Virus record (IMG/VR): IMGVR_UViG_3300028866_000027
Span: 1 to 21,561 of that record
Strand: one strand, 5' to 3'
From: a virus
Length of the DNA stretch: 21,561 nucleotides
How positions within the stretch are numbered: position 1 is the first letter of the stretch; every line of letters begins with the position of its first letter. The notes beneath the pieces are model-generated. The model did no database searches. It was not told where the DNA came from and worked only from the letters and a program-made list of their open reading frames with translations. This document shows, piece by piece, positions 1-5,762 of the stretch. Position numbers and translations under genes: made by a program.

Positions 1-2
1 TG

Positions 3-80
3 ATGGAAGGAAAGGCCATGAGGGAAGCGCGGGAGAAGGCGATTGCCGCGGTTGGACGGCTCGTTGCACAGGTTTTGTGA
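3..80 (+). CDS. Short unrecognised ORF at the window edge
   Basis: A 25-codon reading frame opens with ATG at 3, overlapping a TGA at 1-3 in the TGATG manner common between coupled genes in this window, and closes with TGA at 78-80. The peptide is rich in Ala, Arg and Glu and would form one amphipathic helix. It may be a real small gene, or the tail of a longer gene cut by the window edge (an internal ATG lies at 18). No function can be assigned. Confidence 0.25.
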   Translation: MEGKAMREAREKAIAAVGRLVAQVL

Positions 81-156
81 AGGGAATCTCGGTTGCGTGG
101 TTGGACTATACAGAATATCCGTTATCAGACATTGGAGGTCGTTTTGAGGATACCCG

Positions 157-819
157 GTGGCTGCCTGTCTGGTTTGGTCTCAGCTCGATCTTTTTAAGCA
201 TGGCGCGCTTGCGCTGAATGCGCGTGGCCCGTCTCTTTGGAAAATGAGCGACCGCGAACGAGACCGCCGCAGTGGCGGTCAATGGCTTCGGGCCGTAAAG
301 GCCTACCTCGAGTTCGGTGCCGGCTCCGCCTGGCGCCGCCTCTCCGACCCTGATCAACGCAACAGCCCGGAGCGCGATTGGTATTTGGGCGGCATCCGGA
401 CCCTGAACGGGATTCCGGCGCGTGGTGATCTCGCCCAAGACGTGCCGGCACGAGTGGGCGCGACCCGTTTCGCAGGTACCCCGGCCGCTGCCGCGCCGCG
501 CGTCCCAAGCTCGAGTTCGCCCGTCGCTCGATTGATGGCGTCGCGTTCCCGAGGCTGGATCGTCGACGAGCTGCTCCGCGTGAACCCAGTCCTCACCGAT
601 AAAAAACTCCTATTGCGTCTCTCCCACGCCAAACTAGCTGCCATGCTCATCACCGCTCGCGGAGGAGTAAGTTCCTGCGCCGGGTACCCTCTGGGTGCGG
701 TCGGAAAGCCAGAAAGCCAGAAAGCCAGAAAGAAGGAAAGTCGCCTGACACTGCCAAAGCCCACGAAGAGCGTCGTTCCGGTGCGGCCCTTCCCTGTCCC
801 CTTACGAGGTGCTGCATGA
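157..819 (+). CDS. Unrecognised protein upstream of the helix-turn-helix genes
   Basis: A 220-codon open frame starts at GTG 157 behind GAGGA (146-150, about 6 nt away). ATG 244 is an alternative start. Its TGA overlaps the ATG of the next gene as ATGA (816-819), the coupling seen throughout this window and the main reason to believe it is translated. Codons are GC-rich at the third position. No family is recognised. The middle has a Pro/Ala/Ser-rich low-complexity stretch, then a helical segment around residues 130-165 (DELLRVNPVLTDKKLLLRLS), then a basic Lys/Pro tail. Within the gene (704-727) are three tandem 8-bp copies of GAAAGCCA, a unit that is not a multiple of three. A long antisense frame also exists here, so the coding call is moderate only. 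Confidence 0.5.
   Translation: MAACLVWSQLDLFKHGALALNARGPSLWKMSDRERDRRSGGQWLRAVKAYLEFGAGSAWRRLSDPDQRNSPERDWYLGGIRTLNGIPARGDLAQDVPARVGATRFAGTPAAAAPRVPSSSSPVARLMASRSRGWIVDELLRVNPVLTDKKLLLRLSHAKLAAMLITARGGVSSCAGYPLGAVGKPESQKARKKESRLTLPKPTKSVVPVRPFPVPLRGAA
704..727 (+). repeat. Three tandem 8-bp repeats (GAAAGCCA)
   Basis: Three exact copies of GAAAGCCA lie head to tail, followed by the related GAAAGAAGGAAAG. They sit in the 3' part of the unrecognised gene ending at 819. A change of copy number would shift its frame. Confidence 0.8.
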
Positions 820-1151
820 GTGAAACGAAATCACGAACGACGCGTAGCGTGCGAAAGTCTGGGGTCGTCTGGGTCGACAACGAAGTGCTCGACAGGTTCG
901 GCGACGACCTCGGGGCAGCCGGCATCGCCGCTTACATGGTGATGGCGCGGTATTGCGACGACAAACCCGGCGCCACCACGGTCCGTGAACTGGCGAGCCG
1001 AGTTGGCATGAGTAAAGACTCGTTCGCGCGGGCGCTCAAGCGAATGGTGGAATTAGGGCTGCTGATCGAAGACAAGGGGCCGACGCCGATGTCTGAAAGC
1101 AACTACACGCTGGCGGATGTTCAGGATTTAGTGAAAGGCCGTGCCCTTTGA
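816..1151 (+). CDS. Small winged helix-turn-helix protein (replication/regulatory type)
   Basis: This 111-aa protein begins at ATG 816 with ACGAGG about 7 nt upstream. Residues about 20-100 read as a winged helix-turn-helix of the kind found at the N-terminus of phage and plasmid replication initiators. A helical segment (IAAYMVMARYCDDK) precedes the recognition unit TVRELASRVGMSKDSFARAL, then a wing-like GLLIEDKG. It is the start-proximal partner of the larger wHTH protein that follows; both may bind the same DNA or form replication and control partners. Its leader (about 776-818) resembles the leader of the next gene (about 1171-1209). A DNA-binding role is likely; whether it controls copy number, lysogeny or replication cannot be seen. 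Confidence 0.75.
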   Translation: MSETKSRTTRSVRKSGVVWVDNEVLDRFGDDLGAAGIAAYMVMARYCDDKPGATTVRELASRVGMSKDSFARALKRMVELGLLIEDKGPTPMSESNYTLADVQDLVKGRAL

Positions 1152-1206
1152 CCGATGCGGAATCAAGAACGGTGCCGGGCTTCCCTGTTTCCTTGAGGGG
1201 GGCCGC

Positions 1207-2601
1207 ATGAGCGTTCAAATGATGGGCGCTGTGATCAATTGCGGGCCGCAGGACAGGACCCAGTTCTGTGTGATGATGGCCCTGGCGAACTACGCCGACG
1301 ACTTCGGTTTTGCGTACCCGTCGATCGAAACCATCGCCGCGAACTCGCGTTGCGACATGCGCACGACGCGGCGGCAGATCTCGAATTTGGAGGCTGAGGG
1401 TTGGCTCTATTGCGCCCGAAAAGCGGTAGGCGGCAAGTCTAACGCCTACATTTTGAACATCGGCAAGATAGGGGTCACAGTGCCCCCTAATGGCAAACGT
1501 AGCCCTTTGTTTCTAAAGCTTTACAAATCGTTAGGGGTCACCATGACCCCTATTTTCGCGCCAGAGAAGTCAGAGGGCACCGTGCCCTCTGAACACCTAA
1601 AAAATGACGATTTCGACGAAAACTCAGAGGACATTGGCGACTTTTCAGAGGACAATCCACAGCCCCTCACAGGTCAGGATGAACAGAGTCAGAGGACATT
1701 TGAGGGGGGTTCAGAGGACATAGCTTGTCCCCCTAACCGTTATAACCGTCAAGAACCGTCAGGAACCGTCAGTTTAGAACCACCCACCCTACCCTCCCGC
1801 GGGGAGGGTGCAGTTCAAACCCCTTCTCCCGCCGAGACCGGCCCTGACCCCGGCAAGCCGGCAGCTAGGCCTTGGCCGAAGTTCATCGCGGCGCTGAAGA
1901 GCCAGATGTACGACATCCCGATCGGCGTCGAGACCGGGAAGCGCTGGAAGCAGGTCAAAAATGGCGAACACGACTTTGTGGCGTGCTTCAGCGGATGGTG
2001 GCTGGAGCAAATGCAGCGGAACTCCGCAGGGATAACGTTCGTCACCTTCGCCGAGGACGAGGCCGCGACCGAGGCAGGGATTGCGAAGTATCGCAAGCGG
2101 CTAACACGCCTGCTGGGCGAGTTTTTCGATCTGCCTAAAAACGAGCCGGTGAGCTTCAAAGTGCTGCGCGCTGAAGAGGCGCAAAAAACAGCCCCTGTCC
2201 CACACTGGGACAGAGGCCTCACCAACCCAGCTCCAGACGCGGGGTTGGAAGCGGCTTTGTCCCACAGTGGGACAGAGCCCGCGGAAAGACCCCTCTCCAA
2301 CGGCGAAATACCGGCCTCGGATAGGGAGGCTTGGGAGCAAGTGCAGCGTCTCGCGAAAGAGCACCTGGAACGGATCGCGAAAATGAACCCCGGCATCCGC
2401 CGGGAGTGGATCGAACAGGCGGTCGAGCCTGCGGAGCTGGAGTCGGTCGAGGGCGTGAACGGCAAGCGGCTATGGAAGCTGCGTTCGCCTGCGCCGGAGA
2501 CGACGCGCGTGGTGATAAATCTGCTCGGACGCCAAGCCATTCGCAAAGTCGCCGGCGAAGTGGAGATCGTGGTGGTGGGCCCCGAAGGCGAGAGCCCGTG
2601 A
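1207..2601 (+). CDS. Putative phage replication initiator with N-terminal winged helix (lambda O-like organisation)
   Basis: This 464-aa protein starts at ATG 1207 behind GAGGGG (1195-1200). Residues about 8-85 form an HTH_36-type winged helix: helical AQ/MMALANYADDFGFAYPS, recognition part TIAANSRCDMRTTRRQISNL, then the wing WLYCARKAVGGKSNAYIL. A long polar linker follows (about 88-215). Its DNA holds palindromes, half-sites and four AACCGT repeats. A second globular part spans about 220-315 (KFIAALKSQM...FSGWWLEQMQ), then another linker with two more palindromes, then a C-terminal piece. An initiator gene that contains its own origin repeats is the lambda O arrangement. It sits directly upstream of parA. 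The initiator call rests on the wHTH plus the embedded repeats; no helicase or primase motif is seen. A large DNA-binding regulator is the alternative. Confidence 0.7.
   Translation: MSVQMMGAVINCGPQDRTQFCVMMALANYADDFGFAYPSIETIAANSRCDMRTTRRQISNLEAEGWLYCARKAVGGKSNAYILNIGKIGVTVPPNGKRSPLFLKLYKSLGVTMTPIFAPEKSEGTVPSEHLKNDDFDENSEDIGDFSEDNPQPLTGQDEQSQRTFEGGSEDIACPPNRYNRQEPSGTVSLEPPTLPSRGEGAVQTPSPAETGPDPGKPAARPWPKFIAALKSQMYDIPIGVETGKRWKQVKNGEHDFVACFSGWWLEQMQRNSAGITFVTFAEDEAATEAGIAKYRKRLTRLLGEFFDLPKNEPVSFKVLRAEEAQKTAPVPHWDRGLTNPAPDAGLEAALSHSGTEPAERPLSNGEIPASDREAWEQVQRLAKEHLERIAKMNPGIRREWIEQAVEPAELESVEGVNGKRLWKLRSPAPETTRVVINLLGRQAIRKVAGEVEIVVVGPEGESP
1469..1809. other. Candidate replication origin: palindromes, half-sites and iteron-like repeats inside the initiator gene
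   Basis: Visible elements in order. 1469-1489: palindrome with 10-nt arms (TAGGGGTCAC / GTGCCCCCTA), one mismatch, 1-nt centre. 1532-1552: perfect 9-nt arms TAGGGGTCA / TGACCCCTA around CCA. 1570-1592: perfect 11-nt arms beginning TCAGAGGGCAC around one C. Four direct copies of TCAGAGGACA at 1624, 1645, 1689 and 1711. Four AACCGT units at 1735, 1744, 1754 and 1764, the last three extended to AACCGTCA, so about one helical turn apart. 1791-1809: 8-nt arms ACCCTCCC / GGGAGGGT around GCG. The set falls in the low-complexity linker of the wHTH protein, where protein constraint is weak. Origin function is inferred by analogy with lambda ori within O; autoregulatory operators are the alternative. 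Confidence 0.55.
2195..2279. repeat. Second pair of palindromes in the initiator gene (GTCCCAC/GTGGGAC type)
   Basis: Two inverted repeats lie 39 nt apart in the second linker. At 2195-2213 the arms are CTGTCCCA / TGGGACAG around CAC. At 2253-2279 the arms are 13 nt (GGCTTTGTCCCAC / GTGGGACAGAGCC) around one A, with one mismatch. They share the TGTCCCA half-site. They differ from the upstream palindromes, so they may be bound by a different protein or a different domain of the initiator. Confidence 0.7.
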
Positions 2602-2622
2602 GGGCGCGGCCGTGGACGTCGA

Positions 2623-2673
2623 ACCTGAGTAGTAAACGCACCTGAGTACCTGAAGTACCTAAAGCACCTGAGG
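2623..2673. repeat. ACCTGAGT-type repeat cluster upstream of parA, candidate partition site/operator
   Basis: Five related units lie just before parA: ACCTGAGT at 2623 and 2640, ACCTGAAGT at 2648, ACCTAAAGC at 2657 and ACCTGAGG at 2666. The last four are spaced 8-9 bp apart. The last unit runs into the ribosome site (GAGGAGG) of parA, so a protein bound here would also block translation initiation or transcription of parA. The same motif recurs inside and after the partner gene, which is what a centromere-like site for a ribbon-helix-helix partition protein would look like. Confidence 0.6.
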
Positions 2674-2680
2674 AGGCACG

Positions 2681-3322
2681 ATGATCGTGAGCGTAGTGAG
2701 CGACAAAGGCGGGGTGGGCAAAACCATGACGGCGGTGCATCTGGCCGCATACCTGCAGGGCCTGGCACCGACGCTGCTGCTGGACGGCGACGATGTGCAC
2801 AACGCGATAGCCTGGTCGAAATGCGGCGAAGGTTTCCCGTACAAAGTGGCGCCCTTCGAGCAGGCGGCGAAGTTGGCGGCCAATTACAAACACATCGTGA
2901 TCGACGTTGGGCAGCGGCCCGGCAGCGCTGGCCTCGAAGCCGCCGCAGATGGTTGCGATCTGCTGGTGGTGCCCACCACCCTGGGCGGCCAGGCAACCAA
3001 CGGGCTGGGGCAGACGGTGCGCGCGCTGCAAGCGATCGGCGCCGATTTCCGAGTGCTGCTGGCCGCGGTGCCTCAGTACAAGGCCAAGGAGGCTGCCGCG
3101 CTGCGTAACCTGCTTACCGAGTCCCACGCGCCGGTTTTCGACGGCGAGATCCCGCGGCTCGAAGTCTTCCAGAAAGCGGAGACGGCGGGCTGCATCGTGT
3201 GCCAGGTGAAAGACCCCGCGGCCGACCGAGCCTGGGAGTCTTACGTGAAGATCGGGCGCCAGCTCACATCCATGGGGATCTTGTACGCGCCCGCTGTAAA
3301 AGACACGGCGGTGCGGGCATGA
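2681..3322 (+). CDS. parA: ParA-family partition ATPase
   Basis: This 213-aa protein starts at ATG 2681 behind GAGGAGG. It has the deviant Walker A of ParA/MinD ATPases near the N-terminus (DKGGVGKTMTAVHLA, residues 8-22, signature Lys9 and P-loop Lys14). The LLLDGDD strand follows (Asp35/Asp37), then the Walker B/switch strand HIVIDVGQRP with Asp75. It is short, with no N-terminal HTH, matching small type Ib ParA proteins that work with a ribbon-helix-helix partner. Such ATPases bind nucleoid DNA non-specifically in the ATP state and move replicons through a partner bound to centromere repeats. The stop overlaps the start of the partner gene as ATGA. Repeats on both sides support true segregation; an orphan ParA-like regulator is the alternative. 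Confidence 0.88.
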   Translation: MIVSVVSDKGGVGKTMTAVHLAAYLQGLAPTLLLDGDDVHNAIAWSKCGEGFPYKVAPFEQAAKLAANYKHIVIDVGQRPGSAGLEAAADGCDLLVVPTTLGGQATNGLGQTVRALQAIGADFRVLLAAVPQYKAKEAAALRNLLTESHAPVFDGEIPRLEVFQKAETAGCIVCQVKDPAADRAWESYVKIGRQLTSMGILYAPAVKDTAVRA

Positions 3323-3630
3323 GCGATCTGAAATCGGCTGGCCTTACCAAGTTGTTCGCGGGAATCAAGCAGGCGCAGGAGCCGGAGCGCGCAGGCGGTA
3401 CTCAGGGTACTCGGATCGCTCAGGGTACTCGCGGCACCCAGCCGGGGCCGAGGCTCGCGCCGCTGCCTTCGCAGGCGACGGCGAAGAGCAAGCATCCGGA
3501 GTACAAAGCTGTGAAAGTCTTCATGCGGCGTGAAAACCATCGAGCCGCGGCCCGCAAATGGAGATACGACGAGGGCGGCGACTTCAGCGACCTGGTGGAT
3601 CACCTCGTCGAGCAGTATCTGCACACCTGA
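3319..3630 (+). CDS. Ribbon-helix-helix partition partner (ParG/ParB-like), downstream of ParA
   Basis: This 103-aa protein is coupled to parA through ATGA (3319-3322). The first 60 residues are flexible and contain a short repeat (GGTQGTRIAQGTRGTQ) encoded by the 9-bp DNA repeat unit. Residues about 60-101 fit a ribbon-helix-helix fold: a strand (YKAVKVFMRRENHRAAARKW), a turn, then helix FSDLVDHLVEQYL. A disordered N-terminus plus a C-terminal RHH dimer is the architecture of ParG-type centromere-binding proteins, whose N-terminal arm stimulates the ParA ATPase. Size, order and coupling all fit type Ib partition. The specific family cannot be named from sequence alone, so no gene symbol is given. 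Confidence 0.7.
   Translation: MSDLKSAGLTKLFAGIKQAQEPERAGGTQGTRIAQGTRGTQPGPRLAPLPSQATAKSKHPEYKAVKVFMRRENHRAAARKWRYDEGGDFSDLVDHLVEQYLHT
3397..3430. repeat. Internal GGTACTC repeats in the partition partner gene
   Basis: GGTACTC occurs at 3397-3403, 3406-3412 and 3424-3430, spaced 9 and 18 nt, so the reading frame is kept. Its reverse complement GAGTACC is the core of the repeats upstream of parA (TGAGTACC at 2643-2650). The motif family therefore continues through the operon on the other strand. Confidence 0.65.
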
Positions 3631-3698
3631 GGTGCCTGAGGTACCTTTTGCAGGCGGTCGCTGCGTTAGGTACTTCAAGTACCCGGCGCACCTGAAAG
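3624..3698. repeat. Downstream ACCTGAGG / GTACTTCAAGTAC cluster, candidate partition site
   Basis: After the partner gene lie CACCTGAGGTG (3624-3634, inverted with one-base centre), GCCTGAGGTACC (3634-3645), the 15-bp inverted repeat with arms GGTACTT / AAGTACC (3669-3683) and ACCTGAAAG (3690-3698). The 13-mer GTACTTCAAGTAC (3670-3682) matches GTACCTGAAGTAC upstream of parA (2646-2658) at 11 of 13 positions. The last unit touches the ribosome site of the next gene. Together with the upstream cluster it brackets the ParA operon. Confidence 0.6.
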
Positions 3699-3707
3699 GA
3701 AGATGCG

Positions 3708-3935
3708 ATGGGACGCGAACGCGAAGAACATCTGGCTGAGTGCAAGCGACGGGCGATTGAATTGCTCGACGCGGGCGATCCGATGCAGGCAGTGACGTCG
3801 ATGCTGTCGGATCTGGGGAAGCACCCGATTACTGAAAATCACCCGGCGATACCGCTCGGCGTGCAGTTCATGATGCTGCCTGGCTGGCTCTCCAACACAG
3901 CGGAAGTGCGCAGGTTCATTGAGGGGTTCCGATGA
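3708..3935 (+). CDS. Small conserved-looking phage protein of unknown function
   Basis: This 75-aa protein starts at ATG 3708 behind AAGGAAGA; ATG 3703 is out of frame. It is soluble, with an N-terminal charged helix (EREEHLAECKRRAIELLDAG) and a second helical unit (PMQAVTSMLSDLGKHP). No catalytic motif or membrane segment is visible. Its stop overlaps the next ATG (ATGA, 3932-3935), making it the first of six coupled small genes. Small helical proteins next to partition or replication genes are often phage early accessory factors, but no function can be read here. Confidence 0.75.
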   Translation: MGREREEHLAECKRRAIELLDAGDPMQAVTSMLSDLGKHPITENHPAIPLGVQFMMLPGWLSNTAEVRRFIEGFR

Positions 3936-4108
3936 GCGAGCCCCGAATTCCATTGGCTCCAAGCAAGGGTCCGCCGAAGAAGCTTTGTATCGACTGCGGG
4001 ATGGACTTCGCCGTTGACGACGAATGCTCACGTTGCGAGGGATGTCTTCATGATTGGCAGGTGCGGATCGCGCGAAAGCTGCAGCGACGGGCAGCCTCAG
4101 GAGGCTAG
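3932..4108 (+). CDS. Small zinc-ribbon-like protein
   Basis: This 58-aa protein starts at ATG 3932, overlapping the previous stop as ATGA, and ends with TAG 4106-4108. It has CIDC (Cys19, Cys22) followed nine residues on by CSRCEGC (Cys32, 35, 38), a compact four-or-five-cysteine zinc ribbon. A basic C-terminal helix follows (WQVRIARKLQRRAAS). The fold suggests a zinc-stabilised nucleic-acid or protein adaptor. The AGGAGG of the next gene lies within its last codons. The gene is short and easily missed, but coupling and the cysteine pattern support it. Confidence 0.72.
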   Translation: MSEPRIPLAPSKGPPKKLCIDCGMDFAVDDECSRCEGCLHDWQVRIARKLQRRAASGG

Positions 4109-4110
4109 AC

Positions 4111-4314
4111 ATGGCATTGGATCCAAGGAATAACTCGCGCGTGAATACCGAAGGCCTGGCAGCCGAAGCCCGTGCGCTGGCGTGGGCGCGCAGCCCGATC
4201 GGGACGCCCTATGGCGGGACTGAAGTCGTACTGGTGGCGCCGGAATCGGGTACCAACCCCGAACTGCCTGATCAGGGCATTCCACGGCTGCGGGGAGGAG
4301 ATGCTTGTGGCTGA
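4111..4314 (+). CDS. Small phage protein of unknown function
   Basis: This 67-aa protein starts at ATG 4111 with a perfect AGGAGG at 4099-4104. No domain is recognised. The N-terminal half is a short helix (TEGLAAEARALAWAR); the rest is Gly/Pro-rich and probably extended. The next gene starts at ATG 4301 inside its 3' end, so the two overlap by 14 nt. An upstream in-frame extension exists but has no ribosome site as good as that of ATG 4111. Confidence 0.6.
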   Translation: MALDPRNNSRVNTEGLAAEARALAWARSPIGTPYGGTEVVLVAPESGTNPELPDQGIPRLRGGDACG

Positions 4315-4702
4315 AACAACCCTAAGCTCGGAAGCGAAGAAAGAACTGGCCACGCTGATCGTCGCGGCTCTTTACGCCAGCTTCGATGTCGCGATGCTTG
4401 AAGGAAGTGCAGTTTATGAACGAGGCGCTGACCGAGTTGATCGAGCAGAGAAAGGCGGAGCAATGCAAATAGAGAGCGGGTACCACGAATCGGAAGACGG
4501 AAAGACGATCACGCTGGGGGTGACGTTTACCAGGGAAGAGTGGGAGCGCTTCGTGCTCCTGTTGGGTATGGCCGCAGGCGTGGTGCGCCGCGAAGACATG
4601 AACGAGGTGTTCTGGGAAGGCATCCGCCTGATCAACAAGATCATGGAGGGCAACCCGCACTGGCATCCCTTCTGGACACCGGAAGCGCAGGTGAAGCCGT
4701 GA
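4301..4702 (+). CDS. Phage protein of unknown function, possibly two coupled units
   Basis: The ATG 4301 start lies behind GGGGAGGAG and overlaps the previous gene. The 133-aa product has a helical N-terminal part (SEAKKELATLIVAALYASFD). Its second half starts at an internal ATG at 4463 with GGCGGAG upstream (MQIESGYHESEDGKTITLGV, then FTREEWERFVLLLGMAAGVV). In another frame, ATG 4416 behind AAGGAA opens an 18-codon frame (MNEALTELIEQRKAEQCK) ending at TAG 4470-4472 just past that internal ATG. The real arrangement could therefore be three small coupled genes rather than one. Stop TGA 4700-4702 overlaps the next start as GTGA. Function unknown. Confidence 0.6.
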   Translation: MLVAETTLSSEAKKELATLIVAALYASFDVAMLEGSAVYERGADRVDRAEKGGAMQIESGYHESEDGKTITLGVTFTREEWERFVLLLGMAAGVVRREDMNEVFWEGIRLINKIMEGNPHWHPFWTPEAQVKP

Positions 4703-4932
4703 CCGAAGCGGAGAGAAGATGGGTCCAGGTGTTGATGACCGCCCTGCGGGAGTCGGTGAACCTGCAGGGACACTACGCAGAGCTTCTAAACATGCACGAC
4801 GGCGGCGAGCGACTGGTGTTCACGAGCCCGACGGAATTCATCGCGCGCCTGGCTGCGACCGGCGCCATCCCGATCGACGAGGTTCACGAGATTTTCGAGT
4901 TGATGTCAAAGCCCCCCAAGGAAGCGAACTGA
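4699..4932 (+). CDS. Small helical phage protein of unknown function
   Basis: This 77-aa protein starts at GTG 4699, coupled as GTGA to the previous gene, and ends at TGA 4930-4932, which overlaps the next ATG (TGATG). The sequence is helical and acidic (AERRWVQVLMTALRESVNLQ; IPIDEVHEIFELMSKPP). No motif is recognised. The double overlap makes it part of the same translational unit. Confidence 0.68.
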   Translation: MTEAERRWVQVLMTALRESVNLQGHYAELLNMHDGGERLVFTSPTEFIARLAATGAIPIDEVHEIFELMSKPPKEAN

Positions 4933-5381
4933 TGACGACCATGGGAATCAGGCCTGGGGATGCGGTGCTGGTGATCGAGCGCCGAGGCGAGCAGCAGCTT
5001 GTCTACAACGCGCTGGTGGCGGGCTTTTCGATGGACGAGAAGCTGGCGGGCACGCGCGGAGAGCCGGCGATCGAGGCCTGCTTTGTGGCGACGCACGCGG
5101 AAGCCCGCAATGTGCGCAGCGGAGGCCTGGCCACGCTGACGGTCCCGAAAGTCGTCCACATCTCACACCGCGACTTTATCGAGGGGCGCGCAGGCCTGGG
5201 ATACGAAGAGCTGCCAGGACCGGTCCAGGGCATCTGCCGCTACTGCGGATGTACCGAGCGACGCGCATGCCCAGGCGGGTGCTTGTGGGCCAACCTCGAG
5301 GAAACAGTGTGCTCGGCGCCAGAATGCATGACGAAGCTCATCGAGGACAACAGGGCGCTGAGCGCCGCCGAGAAGGATTGA
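4932..5381 (+). CDS. Phage protein with C-terminal cysteine-rich zinc-binding motif
   Basis: This 149-aa protein starts at ATG 4932, overlapping the previous stop. The N-terminal ~95 residues form a soluble beta-rich domain (PGDAVLVIERRGEQQLVYNA). The C-terminal ~45 residues carry CRYCGCTERRACPGGCLW followed by VCSAPEC, eight cysteines in a pattern seen in many uncharacterised phage proteins and consistent with one or two zinc sites. Its biochemical role is unknown. It is the last plus-strand gene before the minus-strand cassette. Only three bases separate its stop from the stop of the converging gene, with no terminator between them. Confidence 0.78.
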   Translation: MTTMGIRPGDAVLVIERRGEQQLVYNALVAGFSMDEKLAGTRGEPAIEACFVATHAEARNVRSGGLATLTVPKVVHISHRDFIEGRAGLGYEELPGPVQGICRYCGCTERRACPGGCLWANLEETVCSAPECMTKLIEDNRALSAAEKD

Positions 5382-5384
5382 GCG

Positions 5385-5762
5385 TCAGACGCGGTCCGGT
5401 CGCGGCCCGCGTTTTCTCGCAGCCAGCACCATGATGCGGTCCAGGATCTCCGCATTGGAGCGCAGGCTGCGGCGGAACAGCGTCGAGTCGGGAGTTACAC
5501 CGACCGGTAGGCGGTCCTCATCGGTGACCACGAGCGTGTTGGTCGCCGGGCTGATCTCCTTAGACCGGTTCAATAGGGCTTCTGCACCGTCGAGGGGCCA
5601 CTCCAGCAGCAACACGTCGATGGGCTGGCACAGCAGCTCCGCGGCCTCGGCGGGGCTGGAGGCTGTAATTACAGCGTATTTATAGGTGCGGAGTAGATAG
5701 CGCAGCACGCCGATCCGCTCCTCATCATCACCAACCAGCAGGATCTTCCGAGGCGGCCTCAC
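5385..5762 (-). CDS. Degenerate response-regulator receiver-like protein
   Basis: This 125-aa protein starts at GTG 5762, overlapping the upstream stop as GTGA. It reads as a single CheY-like receiver: first strand KILLVGDDEE with the acidic pair Asp12/Asp13, helix VLRYLLRTY, the AEAAELL helix, then strand DVLLLEWPLDGAE. At the position of the phospho-accepting aspartate there is glutamate (Glu54), and the conserved lysine before the last helix is not evident (FRRSL). Threonine (VVTDE, Thr80) is kept. No output domain follows. This is a pseudo-receiver that probably cannot be phosphorylated normally and may mimic or titrate a host two-component partner. Fold assignment is fairly sure; role is inference. 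Confidence 0.7.
   Translation of the reverse strand: MRPPRKILLVGDDEERIGVLRYLLRTYKYAVITASSPAEAAELLCQPIDVLLLEWPLDGAEALLNRSKEISPATNTLVVTDEDRLPVGVTPDSTLFRRSLRSNAEILDRIMVLAARKRGPRPDRV

Noticed and set aside
354-764. Minus-strand frame of 136 codons opposite the first unknown gene
   Set aside because: The plus frame has ribosome site and stop/start coupling; the minus frame has neither. Kept in mind because the plus gene is itself only moderately supported.
1624-1771. Possible CRISPR array from the regularly spaced repeats
   Set aside because: Units are only 6-10 bp, spacing is short and irregular, and they lie within a coding sequence; this is an origin or operator pattern.
1815-2996. Long minus-strand frame of 393 codons opposite the initiator and parA
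   Set aside because: It spans two well-supported plus-strand genes, is Arg/Pro/Ser-rich as expected from antisense of GC-rich codons, and shows no domain.
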